Positions 35,523 through 45,166 of a DNA stretch of 46,589 bases are shown one piece after another; position 1 is the stretch's first letter, and every line of letters begins with the position of its first letter. A program made the position numbers and the translations under genes. The DNA comes from Hellea sp. (GTDB taxonomy: Bacteria > Pseudomonadota > Alphaproteobacteria > Caulobacterales > Maricaulaceae), in the NCBI GenBank assembly GCA_020631215.1, contig JAHDHS010000018.1, positions 1 to 46,589 of the forward strand, read 5' to 3'. The notes beneath the pieces are model-generated. The model was given only the letters and a program-made list of their open reading frames with translations. It made no database searches and was not told the DNA's origin.

Positions 35523-37721
35523 TCACATCTCAACCCGTTTGGCATTCACAAGCTTTAAGAGTTCCGCCGCAGCCTTGGCGTCGCAGAGGGCGCGGTGGTG
35601 GGTGGTTAGGTCGATTTGGTAGGCGTCGCAGAGGTTTTTCAGGCTGTAGGAATTGTGGCCGGGATAGAGCTGTCTCATGGAGCGGCAGGTGCAAATTTTC
35701 GGGTGGCTGAACTTGCGGTCGATCATTTCATATTCGGCGCTGATAAAGCCGTAATCGAAATTCACATTATGCGCGGCGAAGATGGCGTCGCCCATAAATT
35801 CGGCGAAACTATCCGCTATCTCATGAAAGAGGGGCGCATCGACCACCATGGCTTCACTGATCCCGGTCAGGCGCGTGATATGGGCGGGGATGGAGCGTTG
35901 CGGGTTCAGCAGGCTTTGCCATTCATCAATGACCTCGCCGCCCTGCATTTTCACCGCGCCAATTTCCGTAAGGCGGTGCAGGCCGGGGCGGCCGCCCGTT
36001 GTTTCGACATCGACCACGACATAAATTTGATCCGGATCAATGATCCATTCTATGCGGTGAATATCGGCGCGAAACCCCGCCGCGCGGAGCTGCCGAATGC
36101 GGGTGAGTTGGTTGCGGCGCAGCACATCACCTTCAGCCTTGATTTCGATAAATCGGGCCTTCCCGTTTTCGATCACCATCAGATCGGGATAGCCATCTTT
36201 CATCTGCTCATAATTTTCGCAGATTTGCATGAGTATCTGCGCCAGCGATCCTTTGGGGGCATGCATCAAAAGGGCTTTCACGCGGTCGAGCGTCCGGCCC
36301 TGCCAGCGAAAGACACCATTGGGCGAACCATAATGACGGGAGAGGGTTTGTAAGAGCTGCAGGAAAACGAGCTCTGGCTGGCTGTCCAGTTTTTGGATTT
36401 TATGGGCTATCTGATCCCGATATTTTTTATGAAACGTTCCAGCCTTTAGGCTATCCGGTAAGGCATAGCGTCCACCTTTTGGGTAAAGCTCGTCCCGGAA
36501 GAGCAGGCCAAAGAGCTTTCGCCAAGGCGCGTTTTCCGTGCGGAAAACCTCCAGCCCTTGGGCTTTGAAATGCCGGGCGGCGGCGCGTTCGGGCTGATTG
36601 CGATAGGCCTCGTCCAGCCGGATCACCTTAGCCTCGCGTAGGATATCCGTAATAATCGACGTGCGCTTTTTGTTATATTTGCGGGCGTAGAAATCCTCGG
36701 CAAAGGCATGTTCTGTGTCGCTGCCCGGATTTTCGATCATCTCTTCCAGACGGGATTCGGCCCAGTCTTTATCGCCAAGCTTATAGCGCAGGCGTACGAC
36801 GCGCTCATTGCAGAGCGGCGTGTCAGAGCGTTGATAGAGCCTGAGCGCGGTCTCTATGTCGCCCGCGCGTTCAGACAGGCCGCCAAGTTTTTGCAATAAT
36901 TTGTCGGCCTGTTTTTGGGAGCTCGGGCAGGGCGCGTCCGGCCAATTGTGCGCCTCATTGATCAAACCTGCTGCGTCTTCATCACGGCCATGTTTGAAAC
37001 GGTAGAGCGCATCGGCATAAAAATAAGCGGCCTTGGCCTGTTTCGGCTCCGCATATTTCGCAGCTCTGTCCTGGGCTTTATCCGCGAGCTTTACGAGGCC
37101 CAGATCATTAAGCGTAGCGGGCTGTAGGCTGCGCTCAATTCGCCCGAAATACAGCCAGAGCAAATAATGCAGCACCTGCGTGCGGCCTTGGATAATATAA
37201 TTATCAGATAAGGTGAGGGCATCAAAATCAATATGGCCCAAGGCAATTTCAATCAGACGGTCTTTCTTCCAGCTTTTCTTGAACTGCGTTTCGCAGACAT
37301 GATCAGAGAGCAGAAGTGCTAAATCCGGTTTGGGTAGAGCGGAGAGAAAATCTGTAAACTCAGCCCGTCCAACGGGGCGGGCAAATTCAGTATCGGATAG
37401 AAGCCTGTATTGCGCGTCTATATGATCGATTTCGGGATAGGTCAGCTTTTCGGTATTAAAAACCCGCCCTTTACGACCCGCGAGACGCACATAGGCGCAT
37501 TGCGCGGGGTGGGGCAGGGCGCGGAAATCTGTCAGAAAGCGCAGCTCATCCTTGCCCAGTAAATGGCCGTAATTTGACCCCACAGCATCCAACATCGCCA
37601 TGAAATTCTGGTGGTAATAAAATTGCGGCAGGTCTTTCACCGACCAGGCACGGCCTTGCTGCGCGCGCTGATAACGGCGGCGTTCAGCCTTGATATAGCT
37701 ATGTGCCTTCAGCGTCGGCAT
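35523..37721 (-). CDS. FAN1-like VRR-NUC nuclease fused to a DEDDh 3'-5' exonuclease
   Basis: A 732-residue protein from ATG 37721 (AAGGGG upstream). Residues 1 to about 560 match bacterial FAN1 in size and motifs: FYYHQNFMAMLDAV, then ALPHPAQCAYVRLAGRKG near the start and the VRR-NUC core GYPDLMVIENG...FIEIKAEGDVLRRNQ, with the catalytic D, E and K. Residues from about 567 form a complete DEDDh exonuclease: VVDVETTGG (Exo I), AHNVNFDYGF (Exo II), HHRALCDAKAA (Exo III). FAN1 cuts DNA flaps and interstrand crosslinks; DnaQ-type domains trim 3' ends. The reading frame is continuous across the junction. Ordinary bacterial FAN1 ends where the exonuclease begins here. Confidence 0.85.
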   Translation of the reverse strand: MPTLKAHSYIKAERRRYQRAQQGRAWSVKDLPQFYYHQNFMAMLDAVGSNYGHLLGKDELRFLTDFRALPHPAQCAYVRLAGRKGRVFNTEKLTYPEIDHIDAQYRLLSDTEFARPVGRAEFTDFLSALPKPDLALLLSDHVCETQFKKSWKKDRLIEIALGHIDFDALTLSDNYIIQGRTQVLHYLLWLYFGRIERSLQPATLNDLGLVKLADKAQDRAAKYAEPKQAKAAYFYADALYRFKHGRDEDAAGLINEAHNWPDAPCPSSQKQADKLLQKLGGLSERAGDIETALRLYQRSDTPLCNERVVRLRYKLGDKDWAESRLEEMIENPGSDTEHAFAEDFYARKYNKKRTSIITDILREAKVIRLDEAYRNQPERAAARHFKAQGLEVFRTENAPWRKLFGLLFRDELYPKGGRYALPDSLKAGTFHKKYRDQIAHKIQKLDSQPELVFLQLLQTLSRHYGSPNGVFRWQGRTLDRVKALLMHAPKGSLAQILMQICENYEQMKDGYPDLMVIENGKARFIEIKAEGDVLRRNQLTRIRQLRAAGFRADIHRIEWIIDPDQIYVVVDVETTGGRPGLHRLTEIGAVKMQGGEVIDEWQSLLNPQRSIPAHITRLTGISEAMVVDAPLFHEIADSFAEFMGDAIFAAHNVNFDYGFISAEYEMIDRKFSHPKICTCRSMRQLYPGHNSYSLKNLCDAYQIDLTTHHRALCDAKAAAELLKLVNAKRVEM

Positions 37722-37735
37722 ATGTCCCCTTGGCA

Positions 37736-37751
37736 TGTTTCACGCGGAACA
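37736..37751. promoter_or_regulatory. parS-like 16-mer
   Basis: TGTTTCACGCGGAACA matches the canonical ParB-binding parS TGTTTCACGTGAAACA at 14 of 16 positions, and the flanking A/T extend the imperfect dyad to 18 bases. It lies in the short gap upstream of the FAN1-exonuclease start. No parA, parB or origin gene is in the window, so function is uncertain. Confidence 0.35.
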
Positions 37752-37781
37752 TTTAAAGAACATATGGATTGTGTCAATGCG

Positions 37782-38279
37782 TTAGCTGCCTTTGTGGCGA
37801 GCCTCGGCATAGGCTTTGAGCGCATGCGCCGTATCGTCAAAGGCCTGTTTGACCCATGGCCCGGCAAAGCGCATCACGTGAATGCCGTTCGGGCCACGAA
37901 ATTCGTCCGTCGAATAATATTCGCAGCTTTCGGGCCCGGTGGCTTTGATGTATTGATCACGGCGGGCCGGATAGGGCCAAGCGTCATAATGGGGCAGGGC
38001 CCAGCTGATCTGTTTTTCTGGTTCGAATGCGCAAATATATTCAGTGTTTTCAAAGAATTCGGGTTCAGTCTTCACGTAACTTTTCAGTTTCATCTTCACC
38101 GCCGCGCCCATTTCAAGCGTCGATTCACACTCCACACAGAACGGGTTCCATTCAGGATAGCGCGGCATATCCAGCAGGATATCCCAAACAAATGAGGCCG
38201 GTGCATTGATGCTAACGGTTTCGGACACAACAATCGCGTCCGGATCAAGGGCTGTGAGGGGGTCATTTTCATCGAACAT
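37782..38279 (-). CDS. SRPBCC domain-containing protein
   Basis: A 165-residue START/Bet v1-like protein: VVSETVSINAPASFVWDILLDMPRYPEWNPFC is the standard SRPBCC opening, and GIHVMRFAGPWVKQAFDDTAHALKAYAE the closing beta-strand and long helix. The fold binds hydrophobic ligands such as lipids, polyketides or sterols. It starts three bases after the DUF1214-type gene and is probably co-transcribed with it and the SDR. Ligand unknown. Confidence 0.88.
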   Translation of the reverse strand: MFDENDPLTALDPDAIVVSETVSINAPASFVWDILLDMPRYPEWNPFCVECESTLEMGAAVKMKLKSYVKTEPEFFENTEYICAFEPEKQISWALPHYDAWPYPARRDQYIKATGPESCEYYSTDEFRGPNGIHVMRFAGPWVKQAFDDTAHALKAYAEARHKGS

Positions 38280-38282
38280 AAT

Positions 38283-39344
38283 TTAGGCCTTTATTATCTT
38301 GGCTTTGGGGATCGGGTGGGATTTGGCACCTGTCCAGCGCCACAGCATGGTGCCTTTGCTGTGACCGGCTGTGTCAATCCAGTTGGTGTCTTGCGGCTTG
38401 GCTGAGACCGTCACTGTGACTGTGCCATCATCATTCAGCGAGGCGAGGCCGTTATTGGTATGAATGTTATGATGGCGGTAATCCAGACTTTCCATCCAGA
38501 CATTATTGATCTGAAAATTCCAGCCTTCGCATTCCGGAATGGGGGTTATGATTTGCAATGCCTCACCATCGGCTAATTCCCACCATCCATGCAGATAATG
38601 GATCATGGGGTCACCTCCGGCTTTGACGAACATGGATTGGTCAGCCGTATTTAAGGCGTTCTTGTTTTCTGTTCGAAACAGTTCGGCCCATTGACGAAAA
38701 ATGCCGGATGTGCCAGAGACAAAAGCAGGCACCCGGGTCAGGGCAGCCTCAATATGTTCCGGGGTGAGCGGAGAGGGCGAGCCAGATTGACCCAAAGCCT
38801 CGATAAAAACCTGAGCCGGGGTTTCAACCTGTCTGTCAAAGAAGGTCTGCCGTACGATTAAAATGGAACTGTCCGCTTCGAGGGGCAGCCAGTTTCTGTT
38901 TGGCTGGTCTCGGCTGACGATAATCTCAAAATTGCCATCGTCCGCGACGTCCACATCCCGGATATCAATTTCCCCCGTCGATGCCATAGAGCCGTCAATG
39001 GCGTAACGATTGGCTTTGGTCGCAAAGGACAGGATGGGCACAGATCCTCGCTTGCCCCAGATGCGATAGCTGTACGCGCCGGAAATGGTGGCATTCTGGT
39101 AAAAATTATCGGGGTTGTCCGCACCGATTTTCGTGGTGGCGTGAGAGGCTTGGTAAAAGCTTGGAAAAGCGGGATCGGCATTTTCTAAATGCATATCCAG
39201 TCCGATCCGCGTCAGGCGCGTTAGATATCGCAGGCCCTCCAGGCGCTCCAACTCTGTGGTCGCCAAATCAGCCGAAAGCACATGTTCGCCTGCTGCTTGC
39301 AGATCAGCGCAGAATTTTCGCCATAGCTCCGCCGTGTCTGTCAT
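38283..39344 (-). CDS. DUF1214 domain-containing protein
   Basis: A 353-residue protein. The N-terminal ATTELERLEGLRYLTRLTRIGLDM, central ISGAYSYRIWGKRGSVPILSFATK and late GWNFQINNVWMESLDYRHHNIHTNNGLASLNDDGTVTVTVS match what I recall of DUF1214-type proteins, which occur in clusters for steroid, terpenoid or aromatic metabolism. No signal peptide. Biochemical role unknown. It abuts the SDR gene upstream with no gap. Confidence 0.8.
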   Translation of the reverse strand: MTDTAELWRKFCADLQAAGEHVLSADLATTELERLEGLRYLTRLTRIGLDMHLENADPAFPSFYQASHATTKIGADNPDNFYQNATISGAYSYRIWGKRGSVPILSFATKANRYAIDGSMASTGEIDIRDVDVADDGNFEIIVSRDQPNRNWLPLEADSSILIVRQTFFDRQVETPAQVFIEALGQSGSPSPLTPEHIEAALTRVPAFVSGTSGIFRQWAELFRTENKNALNTADQSMFVKAGGDPMIHYLHGWWELADGEALQIITPIPECEGWNFQINNVWMESLDYRHHNIHTNNGLASLNDDGTVTVTVSAKPQDTNWIDTAGHSKGTMLWRWTGAKSHPIPKAKIIKA

Positions 39345-40127
39345 CTATCCCGGCGCCATATACTGACCGCCATTTACATCCAGCGTCGCGCCGGAGACAA
39401 CATTGGCATAGTCAGAGACGAAATAAAGCACGGCCTTGGCGCAATCCTCCTCGGGCGGAATAATGCCCAGCGGAATACGTCCTGTAATCTCGCCGACAAC
39501 CTCGTCCCGATCACGCCCGGAGGCGACCTGTGCATCAATATAACTATAAACCGGCGCGCCGCCGATCCAGCCCATGCGGCAGGCATTGACGCGAACGCCA
39601 TAGGCTCCGAAATCCTGCGCCATATGTTTGGTCAGAACGGAAAGCCCGCCTTTACTGGCGGCATAGGCCACTTCGCCGGGGAAGGGGTTGACGGTGGCCA
39701 TAGTCGACACATTGACGATGGCACCGGATTTTTGGGATTTCATCATGGGCAGGACGGCTTGCCCCATACGGAGCGCGCCCGTACAGTTCACGTCATAAAC
39801 CGCCGCCCATTCATCCGGATCAGCAACATCCGACGTCGCCCATGATCCATGACTATAGGCGCTGTTGACGAGGCCGTCGATGCGGCCGAATTCTTTGTGA
39901 ACGTCTTCGGCCAAACGCGCGCATTGATCGGCCTGGGTGACATCCGTGGAAAGCGCGATGGCTTGACCGCCCGCAGATTCTATTTCGGATTTAATTTGAT
40001 CAAGATAATCCTGATTTCGAGCCCCAAGACCGACTCTGGCACCTTCCGAAGCAGCAATCTTCGCCATGCTTTGTCCCATACCGGGGCCGACACCACTGAT
40101 AATAACAACTTTATCTTTTAGCAACAT
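39345..40127 (-). CDS. SDR family NAD(P)-dependent oxidoreductase
   Basis: A 260-residue classical short-chain dehydrogenase/reductase. The cofactor loop is ISGVGPGMGQSMAK (Gly-rich), with VNSAYSHG in the NNAG position, catalytic Ser in IVNVSTMA, and Tyr/Lys in VAYAASKGG. Substrate unknown. It opens a minus-strand SDR, DUF1214, SRPBCC unit and is divergent from the sulfotransferase; the shared 100-base AT-rich gap carries GCGTAG (40191-40196) and CTACGC (40213-40218) as inverted repeats. Confidence 0.93.
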   Translation of the reverse strand: MLLKDKVVIISGVGPGMGQSMAKIAASEGARVGLGARNQDYLDQIKSEIESAGGQAIALSTDVTQADQCARLAEDVHKEFGRIDGLVNSAYSHGSWATSDVADPDEWAAVYDVNCTGALRMGQAVLPMMKSQKSGAIVNVSTMATVNPFPGEVAYAASKGGLSVLTKHMAQDFGAYGVRVNACRMGWIGGAPVYSYIDAQVASGRDRDEVVGEITGRIPLGIIPPEEDCAKAVLYFVSDYANVVSGATLDVNGGQYMAPG

Positions 40128-40228
40128 GCGTAATGATTACCGCAATTTCTTACGAATAAAAATATAAAACTTTAAATTTTGGCGACCTTTGCGTAGATGA
40201 CAGCCTTTAAAGCTACGCAGGAGAAGTG

Positions 40229-41380
40229 ATGAGCATACCGAATAAGGACGTTTTAATCGCTGAGGCCACAGCGCAAACGGGGCTGTCAGATTTTGGGGAC
40301 ATTTGGTTTTTCGACAATATTGATACGCTCATACCCTCATTAAATGCGCAGGCCCGGTTGAGTGAGGCCGGGCTTTATGGCGCGCGGAATATGATTGTCT
40401 CTGCGCTGGTCAATCGGTTGCGTCATGTTGAACTGGTGAAACAGAACCCTGAAATCCTGAATGAGGATGTGAAGGTTAGAGCTGTACTTTCCGGTCTGCC
40501 GCGTACTGGCAGCACCATGCTGCACCGCATGCTTGCGGCTGCGCCGGAGCTAACGGCGGTCAGATGGTATGAAACGCAAAATTATGTGCCTCTGCCCGGA
40601 GAGATTCCCGGTGATCCGGAGCCACGCAAGCAGGCCGCCGAAGGCATATTGGCCTACATGCTGGAGGCTATCCCGGAACTCATGTCCATTCACCCCATGA
40701 GCATCACCCAGCCCGATGAAGAGGTCATCATTCTGGGGCAGCTATTCTCAAGCTCTATGATTGAAAGCACCTATTATGTGCCGGATTATGCGAATTGGTT
40801 GTCAGGACAGGATGCGCGCCCGGCCTATGAGGATTTGATACAGATATTACAATCCTTGCAATGGCAGGATAAATCCCGGCGCGGGAAAAGCTGGGTTCTC
40901 AAAACACCGGGGCATCTTATGTCGATGGACACGGTTTTGGACGTTTTTCCGGATGCCAAGATCGTCATGACACATCGCGATCCGGTCTCCACTGTGCCGT
41001 CTTATTGCAGCATGGAAGCCAGTCTCTACAAATTGGGGACAGAAACCGTCACGCGCGAGATGATAGGCGAGTTTTGGATTAAGCGGCTCCATCAGTGGCT
41101 TGAGCATTTTATGAGCATACGTAGCCAATCTGACCCGTCGCGCTTTATCGACATAAAATATGAAGAGATGCTCCAAAGCCCGTCAGAGGTTGGCGCGCGC
41201 GTTCTGAAATTTGCAGGGCTGCCCATGAGCGCAGAGATTAAATCAGGTATGGCGGAGTGGATTGAAGCCAATCGACGCGAACATCGCGCGCCGCATAACT
41301 ATCATATCGAAGACTTTGGCCTAACAGCAGACGAGATACGCGCGAAGTTCAGCCGTTACATATCTGAATATAATGATTAA
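40229..41380 (+). CDS. PAPS-dependent sulfotransferase family protein
   Basis: A 383-residue protein from ATG 40229 (AGGAG five bases upstream; the GTG at 40226 is less well spaced). LSGLPRTGSTMLHRML is the 5'-phosphosulfate loop, and KIVMTHRDPVSTVPSYCSM the 3'-phosphate-binding strand and helix. It should transfer sulfate from PAPS to a hydroxyl of an unknown acceptor. PAPS would come from cysD/cysNC in the same window. It is divergent from the SDR operon and six bases from the phoU 3' end. Confidence 0.9.
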   Translation: MSIPNKDVLIAEATAQTGLSDFGDIWFFDNIDTLIPSLNAQARLSEAGLYGARNMIVSALVNRLRHVELVKQNPEILNEDVKVRAVLSGLPRTGSTMLHRMLAAAPELTAVRWYETQNYVPLPGEIPGDPEPRKQAAEGILAYMLEAIPELMSIHPMSITQPDEEVIILGQLFSSSMIESTYYVPDYANWLSGQDARPAYEDLIQILQSLQWQDKSRRGKSWVLKTPGHLMSMDTVLDVFPDAKIVMTHRDPVSTVPSYCSMEASLYKLGTETVTREMIGEFWIKRLHQWLEHFMSIRSQSDPSRFIDIKYEEMLQSPSEVGARVLKFAGLPMSAEIKSGMAEWIEANRREHRAPHNYHIEDFGLTADEIRAKFSRYISEYND

Positions 41381-41386
41381 TTTAGC

Positions 41387-42115
41387 CTATTTGCCTTCAA
41401 TATCGACTAGGTCAATAATCATTTTACTCGTGTTGTCGCCCTTGTTGCGCTGATTTTCCGGCCATTCACCCGTCACCATATATTGCGTTTCCTTTGCAAT
41501 ATCGGCCACGTGATCGCCCATACGTTCCAAATTCTTTGCGATCAGCAATAGATGGATAGAACCGGAAATATGCTGCTGGTCTTCCATCATATAGGTCAAA
41601 AGCTCGCGAAACAGCGTGTTATGCATTTGATCGACATATTCGTCATTGTGACGGACTTCTTCGGCCAGATTGCTGTCGCGCTTACTATAGGCATCCAGCG
41701 CGGATTTGATCATGGACTGCACCATTTCACACATGCGCACCAATGTGCTGACGGATCCGGTAAAGGCTGAGGCTTTGGTGATGGTGTTAATACGGCGGGC
41801 CGTATTTTTGGCATAGTCACCAACGCGCTCCAAGTGACGGGCAATTTTCAGGCTCATCACAACAGAGCGTAGATCAACGGCAACAGGTTGACGTAAAGCC
41901 AGGATTTTAATGGCCGTTTCATTGAGCTGCGCTTCCAAATCATTGATCCGCTCATCACCCTTTAAAACGGTTTTAGCCAGCTCCCGGTCACTCTTTTTCA
42001 GAGCCAAAGTTGCGTTTTTTAATTGCTCTTCAACCAAGCCTCCCATTTGGAGGAGGAGGCTTTCCAGTTCATTCATGTCATCCGTAAAGGATGAAACTAT
42101 ATGTGTTTCGTTCAT
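41387..42115 (-). CDS. phoU: phosphate signaling protein PhoU
   Basis: A 242-residue all-helical protein of two PhoU repeats (FTDDMNELESLLLQMGGLVEEQL, then RMCEMVQSMIKSALDAY), with metal-binding-type motifs ARHLERVGDYAKN and AKNLERMGDHVADI. It relays the Pst transporter state to the PhoR/PhoB system and limits phosphate uptake. AGGAGC precedes the ATG. Last gene of the pst operon, nine bases after pstB. Confidence 0.96.
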   Translation of the reverse strand: MNETHIVSSFTDDMNELESLLLQMGGLVEEQLKNATLALKKSDRELAKTVLKGDERINDLEAQLNETAIKILALRQPVAVDLRSVVMSLKIARHLERVGDYAKNTARRINTITKASAFTGSVSTLVRMCEMVQSMIKSALDAYSKRDSNLAEEVRHNDEYVDQMHNTLFRELLTYMMEDQQHISGSIHLLLIAKNLERMGDHVADIAKETQYMVTGEWPENQRNKGDNTSKMIIDLVDIEGK

Positions 42116-42124
42116 GGAAAGCTC

Positions 42125-42928
42125 CTAACCAATCCGGCCCGAAATATAATTCTGGGTCAGTGTGTTTGCAGGGTTGGTGAAAATCGTATCTGTCTCATCA
42201 AATTCAATCAATTTACCTAGGTGGAAAAAGGCTGTCTTATTCGACACACGCGCGGCCTGTGCCATCGAATGGGTTACGATCACGATCGTATAATCCTCTT
42301 TCATTTGTTCCATCAGTTCTTCGATCTTGGCCGTAGCAATCGGATCCAGCGCAGAGCACGGCTCGTCCATCAAGATAATTTGCGGATCAACCGCAATGGC
42401 GCGGGCAATACACAGACGCTGCTGCTGTCCGCCAGATAGCCCGGTACCGGACTCGTCCAGCCGGTCTGCAACCTCATCATACAGCCCGGCACGTTTCAAA
42501 GATGTGACGACAATATCTTCCAGATGATCTTTGGACTCGGCTAAATCATGAATGCGCGGACCATAGGCAACATTATCAAAAATCGACTTCGGGAAGGGAT
42601 TGGCTTTCTGAAAAACCATGCCAATGCGCTTTCGCAGAGCCACGACATCCACTTTGGAGCTGTAAATATCCTGTCCGGCAAACCGTATATCGCCTGTGAC
42701 TTTTGCACTGCTGATCGTGTCATTCATGCGGTTCAAACAGCGCATGAAAGTTGACTTGCCGCAACCGGACGGGCCGATAAAGGCCGTTATCTGATTTTCG
42801 GCAATGTCTAGTGAGACATCATCAATGGCTTGTTTTGCGCCATAGAAAACATCCACATTTTTCGCCGACATAATCGGCGCTTTCGTGGTTGCATCAAGAG
42901 TCATTGAAAGTTCCATATTCTGTCTCAT
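42125..42928 (-). CDS. pstB: phosphate ABC transporter ATP-binding protein PstB
   Basis: A 267-residue ATPase. Walker A is [19 protein letters not shown], where the trailing RCLNRMND is a PstB hallmark; the signature is [14 protein letters not shown] and Walker B is [12 protein letters not shown]. It energises phosphate import through PstCA. The start ATG 42928 shares one base with the pstA stop (TAATG). An internal ATG at 42916 is possible. Confidence 0.97.
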   Translation of the reverse strand: MRQNMELSMTLDATTKAPIMSAKNVDVFYGAKQAIDDVSLDIAENQITAFIGPSGCGKSTFMRCLNRMNDTISSAKVTGDIRFAGQDIYSSKVDVVALRKRIGMVFQKANPFPKSIFDNVAYGPRIHDLAESKDHLEDIVVTSLKRAGLYDEVADRLDESGTGLSGGQQQRLCIARAIAVDPQIILMDEPCSALDPIATAKIEELMEQMKEDYTIVIVTHSMAQAARVSNKTAFFHLGKLIEFDETDTIFTNPANTLTQNYISGRIG

Positions 42929-44205
42929 TACCAACGCCGTTCCAGCTTTCTACGCAGATATACTGCGGTTAAATTCATGACAATAAGAAAGGCCAATAAT
43001 ACAATAATTGCCGCTGATGTCCGCTCGACAAAGCCTTTCTCCGGACTATCCGCCCAGAGGAAAATTTGCACGGGCAGGGCCGTTGCAACATCCGTGACCC
43101 CTTTAGGTACATCAACGATAAAGGCAATCATACCAATCATTAAAAGCGGTGCCGTTTCGCCCAAAGCCCGCGCCATCCCCAAAATCGTGCCTGTCAGCAT
43201 GCCAGGCATGGCTAAAGGCACGACATGATGAAAGGTCGTCTGAGTCTTGCTTGCGCCCAGCCCTAAGGCGGCATCGCGTATATTTTGAGGTACAGAGCGT
43301 AAGATAGAGCGTGAGGCGATGATAATGGTCGGCATCGCCATCAATGCCAGCACCATACCGCCTACAAGAGGGGTTGACCTCGGGAGTTCAAAAAAGTTCA
43401 AAAAGATCGCCAGGCCCAACAAGCCGAACACGATCGAGGGCACAGCGGCAAGGTTGTTGATATTTACTTCAATCAAATCGGTCAGCTTGTTCTTGGTTGC
43501 ATATTCTTCCAAATATACGGCTGTTAAAATACCCAAGGGGAAAGCGATTATAAAACAGATCATAAGGCTGAAAAATGACCCTAATGCCGCGCCTAATATT
43601 CCGGCCATGACGGGCTCGCGCGAATCGCCATTGGTAAAGAAATTTTTATTGAATGATTTTTTGATCAATCCTTGAGACCGTAATGTCTCGACCCAGGCTA
43701 TATCTCTGTCTTTCAGGCGGCGGAGCTCCTCGGGTACGTCCTGATCGATTTTGTCCTTCATATAGAGATCAACCTCAGAGGAGGCGGGCAGCCACAAAGT
43801 TTGCGTTGTGCCGATTAAATCCGGGTTCTTTGCTACGCGCTCACCGAGTTCAAAAACACTCGCTGAGCTAAGCAGGCGGTAAAGCTGATTTTTCTCCCGG
43901 CGCTCGGAAACATCCGGAAAGATGTCCTGCATTGCATCCATGATCAAAGGTTTGTAATTGGCGCGGCTGATGTCACCTGCATCGCGCAGGCCTTGCGGGT
44001 CAATGACTTGCTCTTCCAAAGCGACATTCAGACCTATCTCAGTCTGCTGAAACGCCCCAGCACCGCGAAAAATAATCGCTGTAAACATGAACACCAAAAA
44101 GGAAACCGATATTGCAATCGCTATACGGCCATACCATTGAAACCGCTTTTCCGCAGCGTGGCGGCGCTGTAACTGTTTGGAGGTTGTTAGAGTATAATCA
44201 GGCAT
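42928..44205 (-). CDS. pstA: phosphate ABC transporter permease PstA
   Basis: A 425-residue permease, much longer than E. coli PstA (about 296). The extra length is a periplasmic domain between the first TM ([19 protein letters not shown]) and the BPD-transporter core, as in the DUF3333-containing PstA of alphaproteobacteria. The core has [25 protein letters not shown] and the ABC-contact motif [23 protein letters not shown] 44205 overlaps the pstC stop by eight bases. Confidence 0.95.
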   Translation of the reverse strand: MPDYTLTTSKQLQRRHAAEKRFQWYGRIAIAISVSFLVFMFTAIIFRGAGAFQQTEIGLNVALEEQVIDPQGLRDAGDISRANYKPLIMDAMQDIFPDVSERREKNQLYRLLSSASVFELGERVAKNPDLIGTTQTLWLPASSEVDLYMKDKIDQDVPEELRRLKDRDIAWVETLRSQGLIKKSFNKNFFTNGDSREPVMAGILGAALGSFFSLMICFIIAFPLGILTAVYLEEYATKNKLTDLIEVNINNLAAVPSIVFGLLGLAIFLNFFELPRSTPLVGGMVLALMAMPTIIIASRSILRSVPQNIRDAALGLGASKTQTTFHHVVPLAMPGMLTGTILGMARALGETAPLLMIGMIAFIVDVPKGVTDVATALPVQIFLWADSPEKGFVERTSAAIIVLLAFLIVMNLTAVYLRRKLERRW

Positions 44206-45166
44206 ATTTAGACTTGTACCGATCAACAATTTTTAGCGCGATGACATTCAGCCCAAGCGTCAACACAAGAAGGAATAGCGCAATGGCAAAGGCTGCAAGC
44301 GTTTTGGCCGAGTCAAACTCTTGATCCCCGGTGAGCAAAGTCACAATTTGCACGGTCATCGTCGTAACGGCCTCAAAGGGGTTGATAGTCAGGTTGGCCG
44401 CCAGACCTGCCGCCATAACCACAATCATCGTTTCGCCAATCGCGCGGGAGATGGCCAGCAAAAGACTGCCCATAATACCCGGAGTCGCTGCGGGCAGGAC
44501 GACCTGTTTGATTGTCTCGGCCTTGGTCGCGCCCATGCCAAGCGAAGCATCCCGCAAAGCCTGCGGCACCGCATTGATAACATCATCAGACAGAGAGGAG
44601 ATGAATGGTATCAACATAATACCCATCACCATGCCTGCGGCGAGCGCACTTTCAGACGAGATTTCAAAACCCATACCTGAACCCGTTGCGCGGATGATAG
44701 GCGCAACGACCAATGCCGCGAAGAATCCATAGACGACAGTCGGAATACCGGCGAGCAACTCCAGAAGGGGTTTTACATAGTTCCGAGTCTTCTTGCTGGC
44801 ATATTCGGACAAATAGACCGCCGAATATAGACCCAGAGGCGTGGCGACGCACATAGCAATTGCGCTGATCAAAAGCGTACCCGTTAAGAGCGGAATGACG
44901 CCAAACTTACCGCTGGCCCCTACTTGGTCGGCACGGATGGCTGTTTGCGGGCTCCACTCGAGACCGAAAAGAAAATCGGTCAAAGGAATTTTCGTAAAGA
45001 AGCGAAACGCTTCGAAACTTAATGATAGAACAATACCAATTGTCGTCAGGATCGCAACAAGCGAACTCGCCATCAAGATTGTCTTGATAGCGAGCTCTTT
45101 ATAAAAGGTGCTGCGTTTGGACTCTCGAAGAGTCAAATCCACCGACGTTTTGGCCGTCTGCGACAT
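44198..45166 (-). CDS. pstC: phosphate ABC transporter permease PstC
   Basis: A 322-residue inner-membrane permease with six TM segments. The ABC-contact loop is DASLGMGATKAETIKQVVLP, preceded by GIPTVVYGFFAALVV, both typical of PstC. Length is close to the E. coli protein. The ATG shares one base with the pstS stop. With PstA it forms the phosphate channel. Confidence 0.96.
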   Translation of the reverse strand: MSQTAKTSVDLTLRESKRSTFYKELAIKTILMASSLVAILTTIGIVLSLSFEAFRFFTKIPLTDFLFGLEWSPQTAIRADQVGASGKFGVIPLLTGTLLISAIAMCVATPLGLYSAVYLSEYASKKTRNYVKPLLELLAGIPTVVYGFFAALVVAPIIRATGSGMGFEISSESALAAGMVMGIMLIPFISSLSDDVINAVPQALRDASLGMGATKAETIKQVVLPAATPGIMGSLLLAISRAIGETMIVVMAAGLAANLTINPFEAVTTMTVQIVTLLTGDQEFDSAKTLAAFAIALFLLVLTLGLNVIALKIVDRYKSKYA

